Assembly: GCF_018324205.1 (NCBI RefSeq) | Contig: NZ_AP023356.1 | Span: 2,621,501 to 2,685,500 of the forward strand | Source: Actinoplanes ianthinogenes | GTDB lineage: Bacteria; Actinomycetota; Actinomycetes; Mycobacteriales; Micromonosporaceae | Length of the DNA stretch: 64,000 nucleotides | Direction of reading: 5' to 3' | In this document: piece by piece, positions 1-14,262 of the stretch | How positions within the stretch are numbered: position 1 is the first letter of the stretch | Layout of the letters: every line of letters starts with the position of its first letter | Notes under the pieces: generated by a model | Told to the model about the DNA's origin: nothing | The model's input: only the letters and a program-made list of their open reading frames with translations | Database searches by the model: none | Program-made: the position numbers and the translations under genes

Positions 1-182
1 AGCTCGGCGTGCCACATCAGGGGTGGCATGTCCTCGATCACCAGGGACATCCCGACATGGTTCACCGGGCTGTTGGTGAGAGTTTGAATGGCACGATCCG
101 GCCCGGAGCGGCCCCGGAAGATCCAGATGTCACCCGTACGCGTCAGGTCGATGGCCTCGTCGAGGCTGATGTCGGCAACCAC
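1..182 (-). CDS. Partial C92/YiiX-like (permuted NlpC/P60) hydrolase, N-terminus
   Basis: About 60 N-terminal codons of a gene that runs off the left edge, read from a GTG at 182. The translation has a GDIWIF segment followed by a TNSPVNHVGM segment. This spacing of a Gly-Asp strand and a conserved His-Val-Gly is what the permuted papain-like YiiX/C92 group shows; the catalytic Cys would lie outside the window. No signal peptide is visible. A GAGAA about 8 bases upstream could be the ribosome site. The divergent small gene at 200 starts only 17 bases away, so the two promoters must overlap. The family call is inference from a short fragment; the frame is open further upstream, so the start is uncertain. 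Confidence 0.5.
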   Translation of the reverse strand, partial: MVADISLDEAIDLTRTGDIWIFRGRSGPDRAIQTLTNSPVNHVGMSLVIEDMPPLMWHAE

Positions 183-199
183 GTGTCTATTCTCAGCAG

Positions 200-370
200 A
201 TGCGGTGGTGGAAGATAGCGGGACTGGCAGGGCTGGCGGGCGTCGCGGCGACCGGGGTGGTGATCGCGCGGGCCGAGCGCAAGCGCCGGGCATACTCCCC
301 CGACGAGATCCGGGAGCGGCTGCACAGCCGGGTGGCGGAGGCCGCCACCCCGGCGGAGCAGGCGGAGTAA
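200..370 (+). CDS. Small single-pass membrane protein, 56 aa
   Basis: An ATG at 200 opens 56 codons. Residues 5-23 are a hydrophobic Gly/Ala/Val helix preceded by an Arg-Trp-Trp-Lys N-terminus and followed by an Arg/Lys-rich stop-transfer and a charged helix, so a single-pass protein with its tail in the cytoplasm is likely. An in-frame TGA at 167 leaves ATG 200 as the only start; there is no ribosome site in front of it, so it may be leaderless. The TAA at 368 is four bases from the end of the convergent phosphatase gene. No family recognised. Confidence 0.55.
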   Translation: MRWWKIAGLAGLAGVAATGVVIARAERKRRAYSPDEIRERLHSRVAEAATPAEQAE

Positions 371-374
371 GGGC

Positions 375-1421
375 TCACTGGGTCAGGTCCGTGTCGCGGA
401 GCAGGGACCAGAGGCCGGCGCCGTCCGGTGCGGCGAACCAGGTCTTGCCACCGGACGGCACCGCCTCGGGCGTCTCGGACGGGCCGGGGATGGCGCCGGC
501 CAGCACCGCCTGGGTGGGCGAGAGCCGGCGGATCGCCACGGCGGCCACGTTGTCCGGGTGCTCCCGGGCGAACTCGGAGTAGATCTCCTGGTCGTGCTGG
601 CCGTCGTCGCCGACCAGCAGCCACTTGACGTCCGGGAACTCCTCGGCGAGGCGGCGCAGCGTGGTGCGTTTGTGCTCCTGGCCGCTGCGGAACCAGCGGT
701 CCGGGGTCGGGCCCCAGTCGGTGAGCAGGATCGGACCGGCCGGGTAGAGGTGGCGGCTGAGGAAACGGGTGAGGGTGGGCGCCACGTTCCACGCACCGGT
801 GGAGAGGTAGATCACCGGGGTGCCCGGGTTCGCGTTGACCAGCCGCTCGTAGAGGACGGCCATGCCGGGCACGGCCATCCGGGCGTGCTCGTCGAGGACG
901 AACGTGTTCCACGCGGCCAGCATCGGGCGGGGCAGCGCGGTGACCATGACGGTGTCGTCGATGTCGGAGATCAGGCCGAACCGGACGGCCGGGTCGATCA
1001 CCCGGATCGGGGCGTCGACCGGGGCCGCACCCTCGCACTGCAGCCGGACGGTGGCCCAGCCCGGCTCGAGGTCGCCCTTGACCCGGCAGTCGACATAACC
1101 ACTGCGGTCGGTGCGGGTCTCGGTGACGCTGCTGCCGACCTCGATGCGCACCACCGCACCGCTCACCGGGGTGGTGGTGAAGCTGCGCCAGCCGCGCACC
1201 TTCTCCCGTTTCTTGCGGGCCAGGCGGGGGCGGGAGAGCAGCACCCGGCCCATCACCCGGGCCCAGCCGGGCGCGCCGTAACCGGTGTAGGCGGTGATGT
1301 ACGGCTTCCAGCCCCGGTTACGGAGACCGCGCTCGATGATCTCGTGCACGGCATCCTCGACCAGGGCCGCCCGGTGCATCCGGGCCACCTGGTTCGTCTC
1401 CGCCGGTGTTACCGCCACCAT
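375..1421 (-). CDS. App1-family (DUF2183) phosphatidate-phosphatase-like protein
   Basis: 348 aa. Residues about 80-140 form a beta-sandwich-like segment with a Ser-Gly-Tyr-Val-Asp motif, and from residue 147 the App1 catalytic domain follows, with the HAD-type signature SDIDDT (Asp153 nucleophile, Asp155) and later LSTGAWN, LLTDWGPTPDRWFRSG and LVGDDGQHDQEIY, which are the characteristic App1 blocks. In yeast App1 dephosphorylates phosphatidate; bacterial substrates are not established. No signal peptide, so it probably acts in the cytoplasm. The GAGGAG ribosome site abuts the ATG at 1421, so the in-frame GTG three bases later might be the true start. Confidence 0.88.
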   Translation of the reverse strand: MVAVTPAETNQVARMHRAALVEDAVHEIIERGLRNRGWKPYITAYTGYGAPGWARVMGRVLLSRPRLARKKREKVRGWRSFTTTPVSGAVVRIEVGSSVTETRTDRSGYVDCRVKGDLEPGWATVRLQCEGAAPVDAPIRVIDPAVRFGLISDIDDTVMVTALPRPMLAAWNTFVLDEHARMAVPGMAVLYERLVNANPGTPVIYLSTGAWNVAPTLTRFLSRHLYPAGPILLTDWGPTPDRWFRSGQEHKRTTLRRLAEEFPDVKWLLVGDDGQHDQEIYSEFAREHPDNVAAVAIRRLSPTQAVLAGAIPGPSETPEAVPSGGKTWFAAPDGAGLWSLLRDTDLTQ

Positions 1422-1514
1422 CTCCTCCTCGCCGTCCGATCACGCCGCCGCCCGGGCAACGTTACCGGGCCGGTATTACGGGCCGCTTGTGAACAACGGG
1501 CTCCAGGATGGACG

Positions 1515-2210
1515 TCACGCCGCGGCCGGGAGTTCGGCCGGCGTCCATTGCTCGGCCCACCACTGCTGGTCGACCGGCTCCGGGACGTCCACCCGCAGCG
1601 GGGCGGCCATCGCCTCGGACCGCAGCGCCCGCAGCGCCTCGGCGGCCGCCTCGGCACCGCGCCAGGCGGAGCGTTCCCGCTCCACCGCGGTGTAGTAGCC
1701 GGCCAGCCGGTGCGCGCGGACCGCCTGGGCCAGCACCGACTCCTGCTGGACCGGGTGCAGCCGGGGATTCCAGCCGCGGTGCGCGAGGACGTCGTTGAGC
1801 TGGTCCATCGACAGGTCGTGGGAGCGGCACCGGGCGGTGGCGGCGCGGTGCAGGTAACGCTGCCGGTCGACGTTCTCCCCCGGCTTGCGGCGGCGGCTCA
1901 GCAACGGGTAGGCGCCGGCGGCGGCGATCCGCTTGGCGTCCAGGTCGGCCTTTTCGTACGCGATCCAGGCCTCGTCGACAGCCGCCTGGGCCACCTCCCA
2001 CTCGGCGCGCCGGCGCTCCGCGGTCACGGCGGCCCGGGCGGCGGCGGTGGTGACCTCCTCGGCGTACTTCTCACGCTCGGTGGCGGCCGGCGTCGGCTCG
2101 GTGAAGACCCGTGGCACCGAGACGGTGGCCGCGGCGACGGCGAGGAGCAGCACGATGATCAGCCAGATCCCCACGGCTTGCGGGATGGAACTCAGGAATG
2201 CGGAATCCAC
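1515..2210 (-). CDS. Membrane-anchored coiled-coil protein of unknown function
   Basis: 231 aa from a GTG at 2210, with a GGGGGTG ribosome site 5 bases upstream. Residues 12-32 are one hydrophobic transmembrane helix; the rest is Ala/Glu/Arg-rich and predicted helical, probably coiled-coil (about 45-90), then a Trp-containing region near the C-terminus. No enzyme motif is visible and I do not recognise a family. It stands alone between the phosphatase gene and the next small membrane gene on the same strand. Confidence 0.75.
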   Translation of the reverse strand: MDSAFLSSIPQAVGIWLIIVLLLAVAAATVSVPRVFTEPTPAATEREKYAEEVTTAAARAAVTAERRRAEWEVAQAAVDEAWIAYEKADLDAKRIAAAGAYPLLSRRRKPGENVDRQRYLHRAATARCRSHDLSMDQLNDVLAHRGWNPRLHPVQQESVLAQAVRAHRLAGYYTAVERERSAWRGAEAAAEALRALRSEAMAAPLRVDVPEPVDQQWWAEQWTPAELPAAA

Positions 2211-2303
2211 GGAACACCCCCAGTTGAGCGGAACTTCTCGGCAGGCCGGCTTACACGGTTGATCCGGGACGGGCCGTCGGCGGCGCGTCCGGTGGCGGGA
2301 GTG

Positions 2304-2621
2304 TCAGCGGGTCGGGGGTGCGCGGGGGTCGCCGGTGGCGGGGAGGACACCGGTCAGGACGGACGTCGTCATCCGCCGCGGCTGCGGGGCCGGCTCGGCC
2401 GGCTCGCGGGTCTCGTCCTCGATCTGTTCCCGCGCTTGCTCCGGGGCCGGCTCGGCGGTGGCGACGGCGGCCACCTTATTGACCGGTTCAGCGGTCGGGG
2501 CGGGAGCGGTGGCGGGTAGGCGCAGGGTGACGGCCAGGGCCAGCAGGGCGAGCCCGGTGAGGAACCGCAGCAGCCGGCGACCATCCCACGGACGGTTCGC
2601 CTCTTGCGCCACAGCGGTCAC
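2304..2621 (-). CDS. Small membrane protein with Pro/Glu-rich tail
   Basis: 105 aa from the GTG at 2621, which has AGG ten bases upstream; an alternative GTG at 2657 would add 12 residues. A short cytoplasmic stretch is followed by a Leu/Ala transmembrane helix (about residues 18-34) and an extracytoplasmic tail rich in Pro, Ala and Glu ending near an LPATG-like segment (VLPATGDP). That segment resembles a sortase sorting signal only superficially, because no C-terminal hydrophobic helix follows. Function unknown. Confidence 0.55.
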   Translation of the reverse strand: MTAVAQEANRPWDGRRLLRFLTGLALLALAVTLRLPATAPAPTAEPVNKVAAVATAEPAPEQAREQIEDETREPAEPAPQPRRMTTSVLTGVLPATGDPRAPPTR

Positions 2622-2718
2622 AAGGATCAACCTACCGGCGCGGACGGCAACGCGCACGGGTCGTTCCGGTCACGGCCACCCGGACGGAGGGCACCACCGG
2701 TCACCCGGACGAGGGACC

Positions 2719-3582
2719 ATGGGTGTCATGGATCTCGAGGTGCTGGAGCAGGTGGCCCGCCTGGACGGCTGGTTGGCCGAGGGCGGTGTGGTGGTGCTCA
2801 GCGGGGCGGGCCTGTCCACCGACTCCGGCATCCCGGACTACCGGGGCCCGTCCGGCTCGGCCCGGCGCAACACCCCGATGACCTACCAGACGTTCACCGG
2901 CGATCCCCTGGCCCGCCGGCGGTACTGGGCGCGCAGCCATCTCGGCTGGCGGACCATCGGCCTGGCCCGGCCCAACGACGGGCACCGGGCGGTGGCCCGC
3001 TGGCAGGAGTCCGGCCTGCTGCACGGCGTGATCACGCAGAACGTGGACGGGCTGCACCAGGCGGCCGGCGCCCGGGATGTGGTCGAGCTGCACGGCAACC
3101 TGGCCCGGATCGTCTGCCTGTCGTGCGGCGCGCTGACCCCGCGCGCGGATCTGGAGGGCCGGCTGACCGCGGCCAACCCGCACTTCACCGCGGTGGCCGC
3201 CGCGGTGAACGCGGACGGCGACGTGGAGCTGGACGAGGCGGCGCTGGACGGGTTCACCGTGGTCGACTGCCCGGCCTGCGGCGGCCTGCTCAAGCCGGAC
3301 GTGGTCTATTTCGGCGAGACGGTGCCGGCCGACCGGGTGTCCCGGGCGTTCGACCTCGTCGCCGGGGCGCGCACGCTGCTGGTCCTCGGCTCGTCGTTGA
3401 CCGTGATGTCCGGGCGGCGCTTCGTGTTGCGAGCCGTCAAGCAGGGCGTCCGGGTGGCCATCGTGAACCGTGGGGTCACCCGCGGGGAGCCCTATGCCGA
3501 CCTGATGATCGACGCGCCGCTCGGGGTGATCCTCCCGAATCTGGCGCCGGAGACCGATACCTACCGATTGTTGCCGCAGTAA
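2719..3582 (+). CDS. Sir2-family NAD-dependent protein deacylase (sirtuin)
   Basis: 287 aa, the usual length for bacterial sirtuins. It has the NAD-binding GAGLSTDSGIPDYRG (29-43), TQNVDGLHQ (106-114), catalytic His125 in ELHG, and a complete zinc ribbon with Cys133, Cys136, Cys184 and Cys187. A FGE block after the second Cys pair and GSSLTV complete the Rossmann fold. It should remove acyl groups from protein lysines, consuming NAD and making O-acyl-ADP-ribose. GAGGGA at 2711 sits very close to ATG 2719; ATG 2728 is an alternative start with an 11-base spacing. It is followed by the LacI operator region, so it ends its own transcription unit. Confidence 0.92.
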   Translation: MGVMDLEVLEQVARLDGWLAEGGVVVLSGAGLSTDSGIPDYRGPSGSARRNTPMTYQTFTGDPLARRRYWARSHLGWRTIGLARPNDGHRAVARWQESGLLHGVITQNVDGLHQAAGARDVVELHGNLARIVCLSCGALTPRADLEGRLTAANPHFTAVAAAVNADGDVELDEAALDGFTVVDCPACGGLLKPDVVYFGETVPADRVSRAFDLVAGARTLLVLGSSLTVMSGRRFVLRAVKQGVRVAIVNRGVTRGEPYADLMIDAPLGVILPNLAPETDTYRLLPQ

Positions 3583-3583
3583 A

Positions 3584-3695
3584 CGAAACCGGTTCCGGCC
3601 GGTTATCGGACCGAAACCTAAATAGATCTCCCGGCCATTGACGTGACGGCCTTCACTGCGGTTGACTGCCGAAACCGGTCCCGAAACCGGTTCCG
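3584..3695 (+). promoter_or_regulatory. Cluster of LacI-type operators
   Basis: Three near-identical 14-mers: CGAAACCGGTTCCG at 3584-3597 and again at 3682-3695, and CGAAACCGGTCCCG at 3670-3683, overlapping the last by two bases so that the two are phased 12 bp apart. A further half site CCGAAACC is at 3611. Each is close to the palindrome GAAACCGGTTTC with the central CG typical of LacI-family sites. They lie directly upstream of the LacI gene at 3738, so autoregulation is likely. The same 14-mer is absent from the 152 bases before the transporter genes, suggesting that the operon is controlled from here. Confidence 0.7.
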
Positions 3696-3737
3696 AACCC
3701 CGGCGTCACCGGCCGGACACAAAAACTCGGAGGAGCT

Positions 3738-4742
3738 GTGCCGATCACCATCGCCGACGTGGCGGCTCGGGCCAAGGTCAGCAAGACGACCGTGTCCCGG
3801 GTTCTCAACGGCAAGGGTGAGCTGGACGAGTCGACCGCCGCGCGCGTCCGTGCGGTGATCGATGAGCTCGGCTACGTCCCCAGCGCTCGCGCGGTCAACC
3901 TGGCCCGCGGCCGCACCCGGGTGGTCGGCATGCTGGTGCCCTCGCTGACCTGGCCCTGGATGGGCGAGGTGCTCCAGGGCGCGGTGGACGTGCTGGAGGC
4001 CGAGGAGTACGGCCTGCTGCTGTTCACCTGCAACCGCGGTGACGACTCGATGCGGCAGTTCGCCGCGCAGGTCGCCGCCAAGTCGTTCGACGGCCTGCTG
4101 GTGATCGAGCCGGAGGGCACCCTCGACTACATCAAGACCCTGCACCACCGGGGCCTGCCGATGGTCCTGATCGACGACCGGGACCAGCTCTCCGGCGAGC
4201 AGATCCCGACCGTCGGCACCACCAACCACAGCGGTGCGGCCGACGCGGCCCGGCACCTGCTGGAGATCGGGCGCCACAAGCCGCTCGTGATCACCGGCCC
4301 GGCCCGGTTCGGCTGCACCGTGCAGCGCACCGACGGCTTCGCCTCGGTCTTCGCCGAGGCCGGCCATCCCATCCCGGAGGCGCACCTGCTCTCCGGCGAC
4401 TTCACCGTCGCGTGCGGTGCCGACGGGGTCAAGCAGGCGATCGCCGGCGGCCTCGACTTCGACGCCGTCTTCTGCCACAACGACCTCTCCGCCTTCGGTG
4501 TCGTGCAGGCCATCCAGGACAGCGGCCGGCGGGTGCCGGAGGACGTCGCGGTGGTCGGCTTCGACGACATCCCGATGGCGGCCCACCACAAGCCGCCGCT
4601 GTCCACGGTGCACCAGCCGATGCGCGAGATGGGCGAGGCCGCGGCCCGCACCCTGCTCGCGCACTTCGACGGCACCCCGCTCCCGAACCGGCCGACGGTG
4701 ATCCCGGCGACGTTCACCGTGCGCGCGTCCACCCAGGCCTGA
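3738..4742 (+). CDS. LacI-family transcriptional regulator of the sugar operon
   Basis: 334 aa from a GTG preceded by CGGAGGAG. Residues 2-24 form the LacI helix-turn-helix ([20 protein letters not shown]) and residues 50-59 the hinge helix ([11 protein letters not shown]); the rest is a periplasmic-binding-protein-like effector domain ending in the usual TVHQP and TFTVRAST blocks. It should repress the downstream transporter and beta-glucosidase genes and release DNA when the sugar ligand binds. Its own upstream region carries three operator-like palindromes. The ligand is inferred from the neighbours to be a beta-glucoside or oligosaccharide. Confidence 0.9.
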   Translation: MPITIADVAARAKVSKTTVSRVLNGKGELDESTAARVRAVIDELGYVPSARAVNLARGRTRVVGMLVPSLTWPWMGEVLQGAVDVLEAEEYGLLLFTCNRGDDSMRQFAAQVAAKSFDGLLVIEPEGTLDYIKTLHHRGLPMVLIDDRDQLSGEQIPTVGTTNHSGAADAARHLLEIGRHKPLVITGPARFGCTVQRTDGFASVFAEAGHPIPEAHLLSGDFTVACGADGVKQAIAGGLDFDAVFCHNDLSAFGVVQAIQDSGRRVPEDVAVVGFDDIPMAAHHKPPLSTVHQPMREMGEAAARTLLAHFDGTPLPNRPTVIPATFTVRASTQA

Positions 4743-4894
4743 CCGAGAACCTGACATAGCACCTGTTCGACCGGCCAGGCGGCCGGCCGAGCGACCCCGC
4801 GCACCTCGGGGCCGGCGCCCGCCGGTCACGCGATGCCGCACGCCCTACGGGCACCCCTCTCACCCCGAAAATCGCAATCCGAGGAGATTCTCCG

Positions 4895-6580
<1,686 letters not shown>

Positions 6581-6592
6581 TCGCCTGACACC

Positions 6593-6624
6593 GCGGGCGT
6601 CCCGGTTCTCCCCGGGGCGCCCGC
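6593..6624 (+). terminator. Intra-operon hairpin after the binding-protein gene
   Basis: GCGGGCGTCCCGG (6593-6605) pairs with CCGGGGCGCCCGC (6612-6624) over 13 bp with one U-G pair and a 6-base loop. There is no T tract. It follows the binding-protein stop and precedes the ATPase gene, where such hairpins commonly stabilise the upstream mRNA or cause partial termination, giving more binding protein than membrane components. Confidence 0.55.
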
Positions 6625-6657
6625 CCCTCCCTGCTCGCTGCTTCAAAAGGACACGGC

Positions 6658-7709
6658 ATGACGTCGATCCCCGACGCGAAAGCGCCGGCCGGCGAGGTGG
6701 TGCTTGAGGCGATCGGCCTGACCAAGCACTTCCCCGTCCGCCGGAAGCTGCGCGACCTGTTCTCGAATCGGAAAGACGCGGTCCACGCCGTCGATGACGT
6801 GGACCTCGTTCTCCGCCGCGGCAAAGTGGTGGCCCTGGTCGGCGAGTCCGGCTCGGGCAAGTCCACCATCGCCCGGCTGCTCGCCCAGCTGTACCCCCGC
6901 ACCGGCGGGGACATCCGGCTGCACGGCGAGACGACCAAGGTCAAGGGAGGGGCGGCGTTCCGCCGATACTGCTCCCAGGTTCAGATGATCTTCCAGGACC
7001 CGTTCGCGTCGCTGAACCCGACGCACACGATCCGGTATCACCTGACCCGGTCGTTGAAGATCCACGACAACGCCGGCACGACCGACCAGGACCTCGAGCA
7101 GGCGCTCACCGAGCTCCTGGAGCGGGTGCAGCTGACCCCGCCGGAGCGGTACCTGGACAAATTCCCGCACGAGCTCTCCGGTGGCCAGCGCCAGCGGGTG
7201 GCGATCGCCCGGGCGCTCGGCGCGCGGCCCGAGGCGCTGCTCGCCGACGAGCCGGTGTCCATGCTGGACGTGTCGATCCGGCTCGGGGTGCTGAACCTGC
7301 TGCGGGACCTGCGGGACCGGCTGAACCTGGCGATCCTGTACATCACCCATGACATCGCGTCGGCACGGTACTTCGCCGACGACACGATGGTCATGTACGC
7401 CGGCCGGATGGTCGAGGGCGGTGACAGCGAGACGGTGACACAGTCGCCGGCTCACCCGTACACGAAATTGCTGATCGAATCCGCGCCGGACCCGGACCGG
7501 CTCGCGGGCCTGTCCGAAGCCGACGGCAAGGACGCCGGGAACGGCGAGCCGCCGAGCCTGATCCACCCGCCGGCCGGATGCCGGTTCCACCCGCGCTGCC
7601 CGGTCGCGATGGAGCGCTGCCGCACCGAGCTGCCGGTACCCCTGCTGATCGGCGACGCGCCCGGCCACTGGGCCGCCTGCTGGCTGTACGACCGTGACGA
7701 GGTGGCCCC

Positions 7710-7713
<4 letters not shown>
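6658..7713 (+). CDS. Oligopeptide/oligosaccharide ABC transporter ATPase, OppF-type
   Basis: 351 aa with Walker [11 protein letters not shown]-loop near [15 protein letters not shown], signature LSGGQRQR, Walker [10 protein letters not shown] and an H-loop in ITHD. The Opp/Dpp-type C-terminal Cys region ([14 protein letters not shown]) is present. Unusually for the family, Walker B is followed by VSMLDVS rather than the common TSALDVS. It drives import through the two permeases encoded next; its gene overlaps the first permease by four bases (GTGA), showing translational coupling. Confidence 0.92.
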
Positions 7714-8690
<977 letters not shown>

Positions 8691-8692
8691 CG

Positions 8693-10707
<2,015 letters not shown>

Positions 10708-10710
10708 GCA

Positions 10711-10744
10711 GAGGGCCGGTCCCTTGCCGTCGGGACCGGCCCTC
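10711..10744 (+). terminator. Perfect 13-bp hairpin between transporter and glucosidase genes
   Basis: GAGGGCCGGTCCC (10711-10723) is exactly repeated in inverse at 10732-10744 around an 8-base loop. It starts three bases after the transporter stop codon and ends 25 bases before the glucosidase start. No T tract follows on the plus strand, so it may act as an attenuator or mRNA-processing/stability element rather than a full terminator. Confidence 0.7.
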
Positions 10745-10769
10745 ACCATTTCCATCCTGAGGGGACTCT

Positions 10770-12073
<1,304 letters not shown>

Positions 12074-12077
<4 letters not shown>

Positions 12078-12904
12078 GCGATTACCTGACCGTCAACCGC
12101 GCCAACTGGGACGACCGGGCGGCGGCGCACGCCGCGTCGCCCGGTTACCCCGTCGAGGCTCTGGTGCGCGACCCGGAGCAGATCAGCGACGTGGTCCGCT
12201 TCGACCTTCCGCTGCTCGGCGACATCAGCGGGCTGCGCGCCGTGCACCTCCAGTGCCACATCGGCACCGACACGCTCTCGCTGTCCCGGCTCGGCGCGCG
12301 GATGACCGGCCTGGACTTCTCCGGGGAGTCGCTGAAGCAGGCCCGGATCCTGGCCGACCGGGCCGGCGCCGCGATCGACTACGTGCAGAGCGACGTCTAC
12401 GCCGCGCGTGAGGTGCTGGAGGGCGAGTTCGACCTGGTGTTCACCGGGATCGGCGCGCTCGGCTGGCTGCCCGACATCAAGCGCTGGGCACGGACGGTGG
12501 CGTCGCTGCTGGCCCCGGGCGGGCGGCTGTTCATCCGGGAGGGGCACCCGGTCCTGTGGGCGTGCGACTACGACCGGACCGACGGGGTGCTGGCGCTCTC
12601 CGAGCCGTACTTCGAGCAGGCCGAGCCGCAGATCTACGACGAGCCGGGCACCTACGTCGACACCGATCATCAGATGACGCACACGGTCACGCACGAGTGG
12701 AACCACGGGCTCGGGGAGATCGTCACCGCCGTACTGGAAGCGGGTCTGACCTTGACCGGCCTGGTCGAGCACCAGAGCGTGCCCTGGGACGCGCTGCCCG
12801 GACGGATGCGCAAGCTGGACAACAAGGAGTGGCAGCTGGCCGACCGGCCGGAGCGGCTGCCGCACACCTACACGCTCCAGGCTCGCCGTTTATCCACGGT
12901 GTGA
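12074..12904 (+). CDS. Class I SAM-dependent methyltransferase
   Basis: 276 aa from a GTG that overlaps the glucosidase stop by four bases. The SAM-binding fold shows HLQCHIGTDTLSLSRLGA (motif I variant with Gln-Cys-His-Ile-Gly), GLDFS (acidic end of strand 2), YVQSDVY (motif II), and FTGIGALGWLPDI (motif III). Proteins of this type are common stand-alone actinobacterial methyltransferases of unknown substrate. Translational coupling to a beta-glucosidase is notable but does not reveal the substrate. Confidence 0.85.
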
Positions 12905-12946
12905 TTCCGGGTATCTGCCGCGCATCCCCGACTGAGGAGGCTCTCG

Positions 12947-13147
12947 ATGCGCGCAGGCGCGGTCATTATCGTCATCTGGCTTCTGCTCGGCCTGGTCGCG
13001 GCCTTCGAACGCGGCTACTTCAAGGACACCGGCGACGCGAGCTGCGCGAAAGCCGGCACGGTCATCGTCACCACGCTGGCCGGCCCGCTGAACTGGCTCG
13101 GCGTCAACCCGAAGATCAAGTGTGAGGTCCCGCCGCCGAGCAAGTGA
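12947..13147 (+). CDS. Small conserved-looking actinobacterial membrane protein, 66 aa
   Basis: A GAGGAGG ribosome site lies 7 bases before the ATG. Residues 4-19 form a hydrophobic helix; a second weakly hydrophobic segment (TVIVTTLAGPLNWLG) follows between two Cys residues (33 and 59) that could form a disulfide if outside the cell. I recall similar short proteins in actinomycetes but know no function. It is probably transcribed on its own. Confidence 0.7.
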   Translation: MRAGAVIIVIWLLLGLVAAFERGYFKDTGDASCAKAGTVIVTTLAGPLNWLGVNPKIKCEVPPPSK

Positions 13148-13165
13148 ACCCTCGCTCCTTCGCTC

Positions 13166-13203
13166 TTGTGCTGGAGTGCACTCCAGGTCCTAGCTTCGTC
13201 CAC
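13166..13203 (+). promoter_or_regulatory. MerR-type promoter with 16-bp palindrome in a 19-bp spacer
   Basis: A -35 element TTGTGC (13166-13171) and -10 element TAGCTT (13191-13196) are separated by 19 bp instead of 17. The spacer contains the perfect palindrome CTGGAGTGCACTCCAG (13171-13186). An over-long spacer filled by a palindrome is the hallmark of promoters activated by MerR-family regulators. The ATG of the reductase lies 7 bases after the -10, so the transcript is probably leaderless. No MerR gene is in this window. Confidence 0.7.
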
Positions 13204-14157
13204 ATGGAACTCAGGGACTTCGGACGACTCGGCCGGATCAGCGCACTCACCCTGGGCGGCGGCGGCATCGCCGGCGTCTGGGGCTCGACCGACCGGCGCG
13301 AGGCGGTGGCCACCATCCACGCCGCCCTCGACGCCGGGATCACCATGCTGGACCTGGCGCCGTCCTACGGCGCCGGCTTCGAGGCGGAGCGGGCGGCCGG
13401 CGAGGCCCTCCGCTCCGCCTCGCACCCGGACGTGATGATCACGTCGAAGGTGTCCCTCGAGGACGACGAGGAGCGTGACTTCGCCGCTCGGATCCGCCGC
13501 GGCCTCGCCGCCAGCCTGGAGCGGATCGGCCGCGACCACCTCGACCTCTTCCTGCTGCACACGCAGATCCGGGTGACCGGGCCGCACCCGCACTCGATCG
13601 GGCTGGACGGTTACCGCGAGGCGGCCGCCGAGTTCGAGCGGCTGCGCTCGGCCGGCGACATCCGCGCCTGGGGCATCACCGCGGTCGGGCACCCGGACAG
13701 CGTGCTCGCCGCGTTCGACGGGAGTCCGCGGCCGGACGCGGCGCAGATCGTGGTGAACCCGCTCGATTTCAACGGCGATCTGTGGTTCTTCCCCGGGGCC
13801 CGGCCGCGGACCGAGGAGCTCATCCGCTCCGCGAATGCGCACGGGGTCCAGGTGATCGGCATCCGCGCGGTCGCGGCCGGGTCATTGACCGCGAGTCTTG
13901 ACCGTACGCTTGCGGCCGACCACCCCGCGGCGATTGATTTCGTACGCGCGGAGCCGTTCCGCAAACTCGCCGCGGAGCTGGGAACGACGCCGTCGGTGCT
14001 GGCCCACCGTTACGCGCTCACCGCGGCCGGGGTGTCCACGGTCGTCCTCGGCGTGAAGAACCGCGCCGAGCTGGTGGAATGCCTCGCCGCGGAGGCGGCC
14101 GGACCGCTCTCGCCGTCCGAGATGGACGCGATCTGGGCGCTCCGGACCGCCCTCTGA
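13204..14157 (+). CDS. Aldo/keto reductase
   Basis: 317 aa with an AKR barrel: GGGGIAGVWG near the N-terminus, catalytic Asp-Tyr region LDLAPSYG, Lys in MITSKVS, and LDLFLLHTQ. The later NAD(P)-binding part contains VLGVKNRAELVE. In the active-site segment the catalytic Tyr is preserved in PSYG. It probably reduces aldehydes or alpha-beta carbonyls using NADPH. ATG 13204 is chosen because the -10 element lies only 7 bases upstream, which fits a leaderless start. Regulation by an unlinked MerR-type protein is suggested by the promoter. Confidence 0.85.
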   Translation: MELRDFGRLGRISALTLGGGGIAGVWGSTDRREAVATIHAALDAGITMLDLAPSYGAGFEAERAAGEALRSASHPDVMITSKVSLEDDEERDFAARIRRGLAASLERIGRDHLDLFLLHTQIRVTGPHPHSIGLDGYREAAAEFERLRSAGDIRAWGITAVGHPDSVLAAFDGSPRPDAAQIVVNPLDFNGDLWFFPGARPRTEELIRSANAHGVQVIGIRAVAAGSLTASLDRTLAADHPAAIDFVRAEPFRKLAAELGTTPSVLAHRYALTAAGVSTVVLGVKNRAELVECLAAEAAGPLSPSEMDAIWALRTAL

Positions 14158-14164
14158 ACCCTCC

Positions 14165-14229
14165 GCGCCGTCTTCCAATCTCCCGGCGCCGCCTTCCAGC
14201 CTCCCGGCGCCGCCTTTCTGAGTCTCCCG
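14165..14229. repeat. Three tandem 21-23 bp repeats
   Basis: Three head-to-tail units at 14165-14185, 14186-14206 and 14207-14229, each starting GCGCCG and ending TCTCCCG or CCTCCCG. They lie just after the reductase stop codon and lead into the hairpin between the convergent genes. No coding role is apparent. Confidence 0.6.
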
Positions 14230-14262
14230 GGGGTGGGGCCTCCCCGCCCCCGGGCGACTCAG
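14218..14262. terminator. Long interrupted hairpin between convergent genes
   Basis: CTGAGTC (14218-14224) pairs with GACTCAG (14256-14262), and CCCGGGGG pairs with CCCCCGGG inside it, with one mismatch between the two blocks. It sits between the reductase gene and the convergent cupin gene and includes the cupin stop codon, so it can serve both directions. Confidence 0.65.

Noticed and set aside
2304..2330. LPATG sortase signal at the end of the small membrane protein
   Set aside because: No hydrophobic segment or basic tail follows, so sortase anchoring is not supported.
558..2519. 653-codon open frame on the plus strand
   Set aside because: It lies opposite the App1 and membrane protein genes, has Arg/Pro/Gly-rich nonsense composition and no motif; it is an antisense effect of high GC.
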